This document shows, one piece after another, positions 21,785 through 33,511 of a stretch of 64,000 nt of DNA (its first letter is position 1; every line of letters starts with the position of its first letter). The translations under genes were made by a program, and so were the position numbers. The DNA comes from Alnus glutinosa (Eukaryota > Streptophyta > Magnoliopsida > Fagales > Betulaceae), in assembly GCF_958979055.1 (NCBI RefSeq), contig NC_084886.1, positions 43,698,654 through 43,762,653 of the forward strand, written 5' to 3'. Below the pieces are notes generated by a model that did not search any database, was not told the DNA's origin, and worked only from the letters and a program-made list of their open reading frames with translations.

Positions 21785-24700
21785 CGAGTTATGTAGATGT
21801 TCCATAACATTTCTCTGTCTTGAGTTTTAGATTCAAGGTGCCGAATCCAACCTGCACTTTACGAGTCCACTACCTGAACAAATTGAAGCCATGTATAACG
21901 AAGGAGCCTCTGAGTTTGTTGTTGATCAGGGCTTGTATTATCCTACTGCCACCAATTATGGGTATTATTGTACAGGTAAACTTATATCCCCTATTTTATG
22001 TAGACTAGGATTGTGTTTGCCTGTTTGTTAGTGTCTTACTTGTGCATATTGTTCATTGGATGTGGTCAGGATTTGAGTCACCCGGCGAATGGGAGGACCA
22101 CCATAGGATTTTTGGTGTAGATGGTCCAGATATCCAGTACGCGGTGAGTGAAAATTTTCTCCTTCACAAACTATGAGTTATTAATTGATAACTTGTCATT
22201 TGTGGTTGTTTTGAACTTCAAATTTCTCTGCTTCAGGGTGTGCAAAATGAAAGTTCGCCTTATGTATATTATCCACCTAGCTATGGATATGCACAGTCTC
22301 CATACAACCCATATAATCCTTACATACCCGGTGCTATGATAGGTGTTGAAAGTCCATTTGTAGGGGCACAGCAGTATTACACAGTTCCCCCTTATCAGAA
22401 CCCTGTCTCTTCACCTGCTTATGTTCCCTTTGTCTTTCAACCCGATATTATCCCTAGTACTTCAGCTGACTCCTTGTACGATACTGGTATATCAATGAAT
22501 AGACCTGAAGGAAGAGGTTTAAAACATAACTTCAGTTCAGCTACTGGAGCCTTTCCAAGGAACTCCCTAAAATCTGTTTCAAATCAGACAAATTCCCTGA
22601 CCAGGGTATCAGAAAGTTCAAGGACCAATGGTGGACCAAGCAAACAATCTGCAATGCATTCTGCTGGTAGTTTTGCCACTCCAACTCCATCCCATGTTCT
22701 TCAGGTATGATATTTTTCCTTTTAGTCAAGGTCAAAATATTTCCAACCCTACCCTCCTTCACCCCCAAAAAGGAACTTTTGCTGTGGGTCAAGTAGGGGT
22801 GGGGCTGTCATGTAAAGAACAGAATTATTTTAATTAAAATATACCCTTGTTATCCTCATGATGTTGATCATTGCGCAAAGATATACGCCAGGATGGGGTG
22901 GCTAGATTTACTATATAGAAGGTGCATGTTTGAGGGGTCAGTTAGAGCAATAATAGACATTACATAAAATGAAATTATCTTGTAAAGTTGTCTAATTGTC
23001 AAGTTGGAATTATATGTTGAAGTTGTCAAACTGCTGGTACTCATATTATTTGGTCTCTTTCTTGGATTAGTTTCATAGTTTTTATTCCTCATTTGTGGTT
23101 ACAGGGTAGAATTACCACTGGCTCAATTCCATCTGTAGATAACATTTCCAATGGAAAGGTTCTATCTCATCAAAACCAATTGAAAGTAACCCTCCCTGCC
23201 GGTAATGGTTTATCTGGCTTTGGATCAAGTGCCTATGTACAGGCGGGGGCTAAGATTCGACCCAAGATCCATGTTGGCAGAGCACTGAATGATGTAATTG
23301 GAAGCCCAGATGCATTGGGCGAGCAAAATCGGGGCCCTAGGATAAATAGATCGAAAGATCAATTGGCTGTCAAAGCCTACACAACCAGGGCAGGAGATAG
23401 TAACACACAAGGAAACATCATTATCTATACCGATAAGTATAACAAGGATGAATTTCCGGTTGATTATGTGGATGCAAAGTTTTTTGTAATAAAATCATAC
23501 AGTGAGGATGATGTTCACAAGAGCATCAAGTATAATGTTTGGTCTTCTACACCCCACGGAAACAAGAAGTTGGATAGTGCTTATGAAGATACACAGAGAA
23601 TAGCTGCAGAGAAGCTTAGAAGCTGTCCTATCTTCCTCTTCTTTTCTGTAAGTTCCATCGTCCTACAAGTTTGCTTTTTGTTAACAGCAATTTTAACTTC
23701 GAAGTTCTCTATCTCTGTCAACCATCTGAGTCAAGAATTTTCTTCTTGTTTTGACAGGCCATACTTAATCTTATTTTTATTTTTTTGGTACAGGTCAATG
23801 CTAGTGGTCAATTCTGTGGTATTGCAGAGATGGTTGGCCCAGTTGACTTCAATAAGGATATGGATTTCTGGCAGCAAGATAAATGGAGTGGAAGCTTCCC
23901 TGTTAAGTGGCACATCATCAAAGATGTCCCAAACACCAATTTTAGACACATTGTCTTAGAAAATAATGAGAACAAGCCAGTGACTAATAGCAGAGATACA
24001 CAAGAGGTATGTCCACCTGTTGGGTTTGTTGCATTGTGCTTCTTTTATGAAGTTTTTGAATGTGGCAGCCTACTGTGGTTAGAACAGTAATATTTTTTTT
24101 TTTATCAAGTAATCTTTTTTGGTTTGTGTTGTTGGCTCAATTCTAGTGGGTTTGCACTATTTTATTGATTCATGAATATGCCATTATTGCTTTGTATTAT
24201 GTAGGAAATTCACAATTGATAAGTTCCTAATTTTGGTATGGCTATTATTTTTTCACTATTCTACTGTATCTGGGACAATACTTGTAAATAAGTTAGTTGA
24301 AATCGTGATTTTTAAGAGCTTTCACCTATGTTCTATCATTTCAATCTTTTATCAGGATATTTTTATCATGTATCTTTCATTGTAGTAAATTTGAGTAAAA
24401 TGCTGCCAAACCATATTCTATCATGTTTTTATTCAAGGGCCTATGCTCCTATAGAGAACCAGATTTAACTTTCATTGATTTCATTGTCCTTACCATAGTA
24501 ATCATTGAATGGTTCGTTCAAATTGGTAATCATTGAATGGTTCCTCCAATTTGAACGTTATCTTGCTTGTCGGGGCATCGACTTTTAGACATTGCAAACT
24601 ACAAAGCCTACACAGTTGTGATAAAATATAACAGAAAGTCGTATTTGATGGCTTGGTAAAAGGATTTAAGTTGAAGACATCATAAGAAGAAAAGGTCAAT

Positions 24701-25661
24701 AATGTGGGTTGAGTTTATGAGAAGAATAGTGAAAACATGTTCTTCATCCAAAAAAGAAAGAAAGTGAAAACTTGTTTTTATATAGATTTAATTGAAGATA
24801 GTCCTAGAATAGATAGGGCTGTCTGGTAAAATGTGAACTGTGCTGCCAACCCCAGGTAGTCAGGACATGGCTTCATTGAGTTGTGATAAGTAATATACAA
24901 CTTTTCTTAATTTGGATTACCCTGAATTTCGAGCATGGGTTTGTCATTTGAAATAGGATATTTGCAGTTATATCTACTCTGTCTTTTTTGGCCCCTTCCC
25001 CTAAAAATTAACGTTTGTTAAGTAATTATTTGTTCCTGTGCAGATAATGTATAAGAAAGGTCTGGAGATGTTGAAAATCTTCAAAAATTATACATTGAAG
25101 ACCTCTTTACTTGATGACTTCATGTACTATGAAAATCGTCAAAAAATCATGGAGGAAGGGAAAGCCAGGTTACTTGTCAAAAGTTTTGGAAGTCCTTATC
25201 TTGTACCTGCATTGGATCCCCCCCGCAAGGTAAATAGTGTTGTTGAGCTACCTTCAAGTGAAGATGGGAGAACTTCCAGGCCCAACAGTGGTCCAAACAG
25301 CTCGATAAAGACTGGTGTCTCTGCTCCTGTACAAGTTTCTTCTAATTCTGATGTTACCAACACAATGATCACGGATGGAAATGCTGAACAAATTGCAGTT
25401 GAGTCAAAAGATGATATAGTATCTACTTTAAAGATTGGTTCGCTCACCATAAACCCGAAGGAGGCTGAGGCTAAGCCCTTGCCCGCTACTGGCATTGCTA
25501 ATACTGAATCTGTTGACGTTGTCACAGTAGGCTCAGTACCCATCAAAGTTAATGGGTTTGCTGAATCTGGTTTTCTAACGGTTGGGACTATTCCGCTTGA
25601 TCCTAGAGCCCTACAGCTTGACAAGGGGGCTGCTCCTGTTAGCATTGGATCCCAACGTTAA
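21582..25661 (+). CDS. YTH-domain m6A RNA reader, ECT family
   Basis: Seven coding exons (21582-21629, 21831-21975, 22070-22143, 22237-22704, 23105-23647, 23794-24006, 25044-25661) keep phase throughout and encode 702 residues. The N-terminal half is low-complexity and rich in Tyr, Pro, Gln and Asn ([18 protein letters not shown]), typical of ECT proteins. The YTH domain (about 369-505) starts [20 protein letters not shown]. Its m6A-cage tryptophans are expected at W391 (NVWSS), W452 (DFWQQ) and W457 (DKWSG). [10 protein letters not shown] and [13 protein letters not shown]-like motifs are present. A C-terminal acidic tail follows. The role is binding m6A-marked mRNA in the cytoplasm, affecting stability and growth. 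The start ATG lies 16 bases after the leader acceptor. Which ECT paralogue it is cannot be said with confidence. Confidence 0.95.
21714..21782. repeat. (TC)n microsatellite
   Basis: About 34 TC units immediately upstream of the second coding exon of the YTH gene, possibly adding to the pyrimidine tract of that intron. Confidence 0.95.
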
Positions 25662-26432
25662 TGATGCAGAGGTTTTTCACAGGCATCACTATTTTGGGAA
25701 TTATTCTGTTGGAGGATGCTCTACCTTTTGTGCAGGCAGATTGATGTCAACATGAGTATGTCATACTCGAGCGTGGTTATATGCATTGGTAAATTGAAAT
25801 GCTTGTTTCAGATCATCTTGATTATTTTTCACTCCCTTCTCTATATCTGCTGCGGTTGTTTTGAACTACACTTATACTGATGCCTTGGTTTTCTGAGGGG
25901 TTCTTGTTGCTCTGCTTAAATCAAGTCGAAAAACATTGTAATCTTTGCTGTTGCATCTTTGCCTTCAATATATTCCAGATTTAAGGATCATTGTTGAAAC
26001 CTGCAAATTAAGGATCATTATCAATATATTCAAGATTAAAAGGAATTTTCCTTTTCAGCCAATTTCCACTTCTGCTGAACACTGTTATGAAGTTGCTTGT
26101 TTGGTACATCAATTGGCTTGGAAAATTTTCCTCTTCGAGTTTCGTTTTTCCATAGCATTTGACTTTCAATGAATTTGTCTTTGGGAATATTGGGATGGAT
26201 TGCGAAGAAAATAAATTTAAGTAGGTTATATAACGCTTTTATCAATTTGACCCACTGAGAGGGTCAGAAGACTCGGAGCTTGTTCAACTGATAGTACCGT
26301 TAAAAAGCTGTAATTTCATAGGATTGCAAATTGCAATCAAAAGAAGAATTGTGGTTAGCGTTATGGCCTCGAGGCCGGAGGATCTCTATTTCATTTGGAA
26401 GGAAGAAGATTCGATGCTCAATATTTAAAATT
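25662..26432 (+). other. 3' UTR of the YTH gene and intergenic DNA
   Basis: The first 300-500 bases are likely 3' UTR. A local direct repeat (AAGGATCATTGTTGAAACC and AAGGATCATTATCAATATA) lies at about 25983 and 26013. No other gene was seen. Confidence 0.5.
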
Positions 26433-26855
26433 GGAAAAACTATATTTAAGCCTTTCAAATTATCAGTCATTTTTTAAGTACTAAACTATCAAAAAATACC
26501 AAAATGATTTATTTTGTCGAAATATTTATATAATATCTTTGCTACGTCTCATTTTTTGATTAAAAAAATAATAAAAATTAAAAATATTTAAAAATTAAAT
26601 TTAAAAAACAAATAAAAATTTAAAATATGAAAAAAAAAAAAAAAAAAACACATAAAGGCCACCCCCATTTTTGGCCAAGGGCTGAGGCAAAACCCTAACC
26701 CTTTTTTTCTTTTCTTTTCTTTTCAAGGGCCAAAAAGAAAAAAGAAAAAAAAAGGGTTAGGGTTTGAGTAAGTTTTCCCTTTAAAATTTGAGGGGCTTAA
26801 ATGTTTCCCTTAAAAAAAAAACTTGTAATTTCGGAGGCTTATATGTAATTTTTCC
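26433..26855. mobile_element. MITE with GC-rich core
   Basis: The ends GGAAAAACTATATTTAAGCC (left) and, reversed, GGAAAAATTACATATAAGCC (right) are inverted repeats. The core (about 26655-26765) contains a hairpin of AACCCTAACCCTTTTTTT and its complement around TTGGCC words. The layout is like the element at 14036. Confidence 0.55.
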
Positions 26856-27579
26856 TTTAAAATTTGACCGTGTCAAAAGTACGGATTTGAGTAAGTGAAG
26901 CATAGATAAGTTGTTTGATGGTTGAGATTTAAGTTTTGACCATGTTTAGGTAAGGATTTTAGTTTTCAATGTGGAGATAAGGGTCTCTGTTAATTTTTAT
27001 TTTTATTATTATATGGTTCACATTTTTTTTTTATCATGTATGACCAATAAAATTGTGCCACGTACATTCGAAGACTATGTCATTATGCCACATTAATGTG
27101 AATAAAAAATAAAATAAAATAAAAAATAAAAGAAAGGAGAGAGATGGGTGGAGGGGTGGCTCCATCCTCCACCGGACCACCAGTTGTGGGGGTGGGGGCA
27201 GCACCCCTTGGCCGGGAGTGAATGGGCTGACTCCATCCCACTGCTAATTAAGGGTGGCCGCGCTTGAACGAGCCACATTCAATATTGTGGGTTGGCCACA
27301 CGAGCCACCCTCTCTGCTATTCGATTACCTAAGCCTAAGAACTGCAAAGAGCCTTCTGATACTGCTCATCACCTGTGGAGATCGAGATGGTGACAAGCAG
27401 TTTTATTTACTTATATTATATAATTTGTACCAAGCATTTGCTAGCAAATTAGCTAGTGACTAACACGTGAAGGTAATAATAATCTAAAAATTTAGTCCAC
27501 TGAACCAACGTGTTTAATTTCTAGAAAAATTTCTATGCAACCAAGGAAAGATAAATGACAAAAAAAGAAAAATCTTATA
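26856..27579. other. Intergenic, GC-rich block, no gene
   Basis: Bases 27140-27330 form a GC-rich block (GGAGGGGTGGCTCC, GGGTGGCCGCG, GTTGGCCACACGAGCCACCC) of the kind found in the cores of the local MITEs. The 3' UTR of the minus-strand PP2C gene should end in this stretch. Confidence 0.4.
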
Positions 27580-28449
27580 CTAATTTTGTGATACAATTTG
27601 CGCAACGACAACCGTAATATCATCGATCTTTCCCCCGATGTGCTTCTGCCCTGCCAACTGAGCCGCTCTTGCGAATGGGCTGCAACTACATTTGTCCATC
27701 GAGTTATAAAACGCCAAGTCTACTGCAATAGTTAAAGCCAATTGCCAAGGGTCGACTACACCTTCTAAAGTTTTCTCCTTTAGAACCTCCTCGATTTCTG
27801 TTGGGTACACGTTGTCTAAGAGCCCATCCGTGCCAAGAACTATGATGTCTCCTGGGACGACCGGGACTGTTGTCTCTTCAGCTGAACTTGGCCGATCACA
27901 TGTCTTGCTGTTTCCCAACTGATACGGACAATTGAAGTAGTGTTGCAGTGTCGGCGACTGATACAAAAGCCTATTGTCCCTGAAAATCAGAAATCCACTG
28001 TCTCCCACGTTGACAGAATGCAAGATATTGTCCTTGAGCATTGCAATGCAAGCTGTGGATGAACCTTCGGCCTCGGTGTTCAAGAAAGCTTCGTTTAAAA
28101 CCCTTTTTGGATCCAGAACTCCATCGGGTTGTTGCTGAATCGCGATGAAAGCATTGTTCATGAGTTCTCGCGCGTACTCGCCGGCGTCCACACCCTTTTT
28201 AGCCCAACCACCGACACCATCAGCCACGCCAATGGCCTGCTTCTCCGAACAAATAAAGTGAGCGTCCTCGCCTTCGGGCTTCAGCTCGTTGTCTTTGGGT
28301 AAGTAGAACGCTCCGCAAACCATCTTCAAACTTTCTTCGGGGGGTACTGCTCTGTCGTAATTCAACAGAGTAGTCTCCACCAGTTTTCCTTCAAGCCTTC
28401 GCTTCTTGATGATCATCTTGGGATATGAAACAGATCGGGAAGAAAACAA
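27580..28449 (-). CDS. Protein phosphatase 2C (PPM family), PPTC7/PP2C55-like, single exon
   Basis: One uninterrupted frame encodes 289 residues, about the size of a PP2C catalytic core. Metal-binding and catalytic landmarks are present: E61-D62 (PEGEDAHF), D77-G78 in VADGVGGWAKKGVDAG, GDSG at 149-152, GTDGLLDN at 207-213 and DD at 276-277 in KIDDITVVV. The short form with ADGVGGW belongs to the PPTC7-like plant clade (Arabidopsis PP2C55/80), Mn/Mg-dependent Ser/Thr phosphatases, several of them organellar. Here the N-terminus (MFSSRSVSYPKMIIKKRR) is basic and could target mitochondria or plastids, but this is not proven. The clade members with long N-termini usually have introns, so a retroposed origin is possible. 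The leader extends towards about 28560. Confidence 0.92.
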   Translation of the reverse strand: MFSSRSVSYPKMIIKKRRLEGKLVETTLLNYDRAVPPEESLKMVCGAFYLPKDNELKPEGEDAHFICSEKQAIGVADGVGGWAKKGVDAGEYARELMNNAFIAIQQQPDGVLDPKRVLNEAFLNTEAEGSSTACIAMLKDNILHSVNVGDSGFLIFRDNRLLYQSPTLQHYFNCPYQLGNSKTCDRPSSAEETTVPVVPGDIIVLGTDGLLDNVYPTEIEEVLKEKTLEGVVDPWQLALTIAVDLAFYNSMDKCSCSPFARAAQLAGQKHIGGKIDDITVVVAQIVSQN

Positions 28450-28676
28450 ATGAATTCTTGAAGAATCTTGGATCGTAATTGGAACAACTCCTTCAATGAA
28501 GAGGACGAAAATCGGCGGTGGAAGTTTGGAACGAATGAGTACGTGAATGCTTACTCAGTTACTCTTGTGTTTTATAGAGGAGAATCGGAGATCGAGATAG
28601 GATGTTTCCAAATTCCAGAAGGATTAGTGTAAAAGGTTTTCTTGACCGCGAAGGTTGTACAGCTGTACTCTTTAAT

Positions 28677-28800
28677 TCAGGGGCGGATCCTGTGTGGGGC
28701 TTGCGGAGTCGGGTCTACCCGGGTCTCATATTTATGGTAGCGCAACGAGTGCTTCTTCATGTCTTTCGAATTTTGGGTGTGTTTGATAAATATTTTGTAG
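28677..28800. mobile_element. Possible single hAT-type terminus
   Basis: CAGGGGCGGATCC at about 28678 is the kind of start seen in plant hAT elements. No matching right end was found, so this is a solo end or chance. Confidence 0.25.
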
Positions 28801-28894
28801 TGTTTTTATTTTTAAAAATAGTAATAAGAAGGGATTGATATCGCAGTGGAAATAAGTTTTGAATTTATTTTTGTATGAAAAAGTAAAAACGAGT

Positions 28895-28929
28895 GTTAAA
28901 AAATAGGATTAAATACATTTTTATCTTTT

Positions 28930-28980
<51 letters not shown>

Positions 28981-29385
28981 CACTTTCGATCACAGATGAT
29001 ATCTCGCTTATAGGCATATACCCAAATAGTTCGTATTAAAAATAAAATAAAATTTAAATCAAGAATTTTTTTTTTTTTTTTAAAAAAAAGTGGCTTGAAC
29101 CACACCTTTGGGCCAATTAGAGTGGCAGAACCGCCCTCAAGAGACTAAACCCATATTTTTTTTCTCCTCTTCTTCTTTTGGCCTTTTGGGGTGAGATGGT
29201 TCGGCCACCCCAAATCGGCTTTTGGGGTGACTTGGCCACATGTGTCAAGTTTTAATTAGTTTAATGTAAAAGTATGTTAATTTTCTTGACGGCAGATGAA
29301 TTGATGTATTATTTGAGTATATATGCCAATAAGCAAGGTACCACTTGTGATCAAAAGTAAAATTGATATGAAAAAAAAAAAAATT
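28895..29385. mobile_element. MITE with GC-rich core, interrupted by a T run
   Basis: Left sub-terminal CTCGCTTATAGGCATATACC with CGATCACA matches, inverted, the right side (TATATATGCCAATAAGCAAG and TGTGATCAAAAG). A T run of about 48 (28933-28980) sits in the left arm. The core (29090-29235) contains GGGGTGGCC/CACCCC words as in the other local MITEs. Confidence 0.5.
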
Positions 29386-29600
29386 GTAAAAAGTTATTTA
29401 ACCCTGAAAAGTAATTGATGTGATATTAAAATAAAAAGGAAAAAAAAAAAATGGCTAAAATGTGATTGGTTTGATATAAAGCATTGAAATTTTTCGAAAT
29501 TGATTTTTTTTTTTTTAAAAAAAAAGAACAAAAGAAAAAAAGAGAGAGAAAAGTAGGGAGGGGAGAGGGGTATGCCAAACAACCTTAATTTTTTGAAACA
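29386..29600. other. AT-rich spacer before the next gene
   Basis: A-rich and T-rich runs only. The leader of the following gene appears to begin at about 29600. Confidence 0.4.
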
Positions 29601-30555
29601 CGTTCAATCCCAAGAAAATAAGAAAGAAAATTAGAAACCATCAACGCAGACCGCCGCAGGACTGGGAACCGGAAGAAGGCTCCGAACGCCTCGACCTAGA
29701 GGGACGACGAGAAAGCCGTCAACGCTGCTCCCGAATCCGGTGCCGGAATTGAAACCATCATAAAAAGGTATTCCTTTTCTCGCTTCTCCGTTCTGTTTGG
29801 ATTCTTGGAAAATGCGAGAGGCAAGTACTTGACAATTTTCTCATTCCTTTTTGGCTTAGAGTATTCAGTGCTTATTTTGGGTGATATTCATTACAAGACT
29901 TGAAGACTGGACTATTTCCTACTTTGTACTTTCCTTCTTGTGGCACTACCGTGCAAATACTAGAGTAATTAAAACAGAGTGCACTTGGGCGAATGAATAT
30001 GAATAGTGAATCAATGGTGATTGTGATCACCTCTAATGCCGCAAGCACAACATTTTAGTTGTTTCGTATTTGTTTTGATTCATTGCTCAACTAGGAACTT
30101 GCTGTAGAAATTCCAAGAGATGTAACCAAGATGGGGTGGTAGAATACATTCTACTTGGTGGGCCTATATTGGCCTCAATCAGACTCGGTATTTTTTGATC
30201 CATTATGCTCTGCCGAATTTTATATGAAATCATGTGTCCGGGATTGTAAAGAACTTTAAAATGTATGTTTGAGCTATGGATTTGATTAACTACATAGTTC
30301 GCAGATATAGTATGGTATAGCAATTATTTAAATATATGTTTGGGCAACGGATTCGCTTAATTGTGTAGTTTGCAGAGAAATAGTACTATGTTAGGATTTA
30401 TTATTATTATTATTTTTTATGAGATGTTACTTTTCTGTAACTATGGTCAGTGGATTGCCCTCTTTCCCCTTCTAAAACCCTCAATGTGTGCAGCATCAAC
30501 ATCATTAATATTTGGAAAAGGGATTCCTTATCTGGGACCTTCAAAAAATCCTCAA

Positions 30556-32036
30556 ATGTATCCATATGATGAAAAGATGCTTAGAAATGAAGTTATCTAT
30601 CTCCACTCTCTCTGGCACCAAGGCCCCCCACCAGACCCTAACCTCAACAACCCAAACCCTAGCCCCAGCTCCTCAAGAATCCCCTATGTCCCCAACCCCA
30701 TACCCTTCTATTACAGATCCTATTATCCGCTCTGTCACCAGGAAATGCCTAACCCAAACCCAAACCCAAGATCCTATTATCCGCTCTGTCACCAGCAAAC
30801 GCCTAACCCCAACCACAGATCCAATTATCCCCTCTATCACCAACAAACCACTATCTCAAACCCCAGACCAAAACCCTGCATCAGAAATTCTCTCCAACCC
30901 ACCAATCCCACATCTTTCAAGAAAGAAAACACCTCTACCACCACCACAGGGAAGAAGAGGCTCAGAGAGAAAAGGATCAAGAAGAAGAAGAATAAGAAGA
31001 TGCCACAGCCTGACCCGCCACCGGATTTGGGTCCCGAATGGCCGTGCCCAAAACCCCTAGAGCCGGCTCCAGAAGCATCTAGTTGGCCTGCCCTGAAGCC
31101 TATTTCGACTCCAAAATCTTTATCTGCTGATGAGCGTGCTTGTTTTGCTGCAATTCAAATACAGTGCAAGGCGGCCAAAGCTTGCAGTGAATTTTTCGTG
31201 AAAAGGGCCCATACCAATGAAGACGAAGACGAAGTCGAAGACAACAGTGGAGATGATGGAGATGATGAAATGAGCGAAGAGGGGTCTGACGAAAATGAAG
31301 AATTCAAGTTCTTTTTTATGATGTTTATGGAGGACAGTGAGTTGAGGAGTTACTTTGAGAAGAATTATGAAACTGGGGACTTCTGTTGTTTGGTTTGCCG
31401 AGGGATTGGGAAGAAGGTGTTGAGGAGATATAAGGGTTGTGTTGGCCTTGTTCAGCATTCGATTGCGATATCAAAGACGAAGAGGAAGCGGGCTCATAGG
31501 GCTTTTGGGCAGGTTGTTTGTAAGGTTCTAGGTTGGGATTTTTGTCGGTTTCCAACAATTATATTGAAGGATGAGCCTCTCAGTCGCTCTTTGGCAAAAC
31601 CGGTCGAGTTACAGGTGATCTAACTCTTAATTTTATTGTTTATTTCTTGTGTTATTTAAAAGGGAATATATATATATATATATATATACATTGGCTTGTG
31701 ATTTTGTTGTCAGTTATAGTAATTTTGGGTTTTGTGTGATGAGAATTGCAGGGTGACCCTGAGGGAAATGATGATGATAATAAGGATGATTCTGTTGTTT
31801 TAAAGGAAAATGTTGTTTCTGCAAATGATGGTAGTGGTGAAATGCAGTCTCTGTCAATGGTGAGAGGGGTGAAAATGTTCTCTATCAATGGTAGTAGCGA
31901 AAATGCAGCTTCTGTTAATGACAATAATGGTGAAAATGCAGTTTATGTCAATGCTAGTATTGGCGAACATGTAGTCTCTGTCAGTGGTGATAATGGTGAT
32001 GATAAAGAGGTTTGCCATGTTCATCAGGATAGTTGA
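30556..32036 (+). CDS. Unrecognised proline/acid-rich protein with conserved C-terminal Cys/His/Lys block
   Basis: Two coding exons (30556-31614, 31752-32036) encode about 447 residues. The start chosen (MYPYDEKMLRNEVIYLHSLW) gives a conserved-looking amphipathic opening; upstream in-frame ATGs probably lie in the leader intron, since a 5' UTR exon ends at donor 29768 and a likely acceptor is at 30493. The N-terminal third is Pro/Asn-rich with a triplicated motif (RSYYPLCHQ). A Lys/Arg patch (GKKRLREKRIKKKKNKK) looks like a nuclear localisation signal. Acidic stretches (DEDEVEDNSGDDGDDE) follow, then a block with FCCLVCRGIGKKV, GLVQHSI and KTKRKRAHRAFGQ whose Cys and His spacing hints at a non-canonical zinc finger. 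Exon 2 contains degenerate SVNDNNGENA repeats. I infer a nuclear protein and do not assign a function. Confidence 0.75.
30715..30850 (+). repeat. In-frame tandem repeat in a coding exon
   Basis: About three copies of a unit near 50-54 bases beginning AGATCCTATTATCCGCTCTG encode RSYYPLCHQ followed by Pro/Asn-rich spacers. The first two are nearly identical and the third is diverged. Unit length changes keep the frame. Confidence 0.8.
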
Positions 32037-32425
32037 TTACGGCATGTGAGGTTAGTTACGTATATGGATTTAGCTTATTTGTTGTTTGGGGCTATGTGGA
32101 ATTGGGATGGGTCTAGTCATGTGATATGCATCTTAAACATCTTTTGATTGTTTTGTTTTGCAGTTATTTGAAGGAAAATGGCATTAGTGAACACATTGAA
32201 AATCTGTGCATGTGGAGATCTAAAGCTGTATTTTTTTTTCCCCCAATCAATCTAAAGCTGTATTTTGTTAGTTAATTCTTTACTTTTTTTGGTATGATTT
32301 TGATGATGGCAAGTTCATTTTTCCCTTGTGAAAAAAGTGCTGCTTAATTTTTAGCTCCCCAAAATTGTGCAAAACAAGTAAATAAATAAGAACAACACAA
32401 CACTGTTGTATAATGAACAATATCC

Positions 32426-33497
32426 CAAAAAGGAGTTAATTATGTTTTACCTAAGAAAAAAACTCTCTGCTTTGGCGATTTTTTCCTCTGTGAGAAAAGA
32501 CTTTTTTGAGCATGAAAATGGAGGACCCCAATAGGCTGTGGTAGTTTCTATTTATAAATAATCTTTCTTCTCTCCTTGGGGGTCGTCGGCAACTGAAGAG
32601 GGGAAGGGTTGTTTTTTGTCTTGTCTTGGTCAGGGATGGAGACGTGGTTTTTCACGTTTGGTAGAGTGTAAAAGGCGGATGTTTTCTCCCGATTTGTGGC
32701 GCACGGTGTTTGATTTCTAAGAGGAGTTCATGATAAACCATTTGCTGTTTTGAATGGCCACGTCAATGACAAAATCGCACTGGTCCGAGTTTTTGGTTTC
32801 TTCCATGGATTTTCCGGCCTGACGGTGTTGATTTTGAATAGGAGGTTTCGATCTACCGCTACTGGTTTGGATGACCACACTGGAGACAAAATCTCTCGAT
32901 CCGATGTTTTTCGTGGTTGTTTGAAGCAGTGCCGATCTTAGGATTTCCACTGGAACGGTGGTTAGGGCGAAAGGGGATCGGCGGTTTCGATGGCGGTTTC
33001 GATGTTTTTGATTCTCCGTTTTCGGCGGTATTGTAACGGTGATTCAGGCGCTTTTTTCGGGTGTGGTTTTAGGGGTAGTCAGGGTGATCTTTTAGGAGCG
33101 ATTTCTGGATCTTCTGAAGTCGGCAAAACATCGAGCAAATTGGGAAAGTGGGGGAAATGGTCCGGCTTGTGCATTTGTAGTTTTTTCTTTTTCTTTGTTT
33201 GTGTTTGGTTGTTAATGCAGTTGTTGTGTTGTTTATTTAAGATCAAAACCTAGTATGCAAAAGCCCTCTCATAGATCTAATAGAGGTTTATGTTAACGTG
33301 GAGGTTTCTTTCTGTTTGTCTAGGTTTTTGAGGAGCTGTATTTTGTAATGGTCTTCATCTATTTGGCTTGGGTGGAGGAAACTCTCACCGCGGTGTCTTT
33401 GACTTGGTGTATTAGAAATTCATTGTAACCTTACACATTTGACCTGTTGGTCTCTTTTAATATATCGAAAGGGATTTCTTCAAAAAAAGAAAAAAAG
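32426..33497 (+). mobile_element. LINE derivative without coding domains, with target duplication
   Basis: The insertion is flanked by AATGAACAATATCC (32412-32425) and AATGAGCAATATCC (33498-33511), a 14-bp duplication with one mismatch. It ends in AAAGGGATTTCTTCAAAAAAAG, an impure poly(A). The 1.07-kb interior is G- and T-rich and encodes no reverse transcriptase or ORF1. It probably joins LINE 5' and 3' untranslated parts. It lies about 400 bp after the stop codon of the preceding gene and could affect its polyadenylation. Confidence 0.65.
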
Positions 33498-33511
33498 AAT
33501 GAGCAATATCC

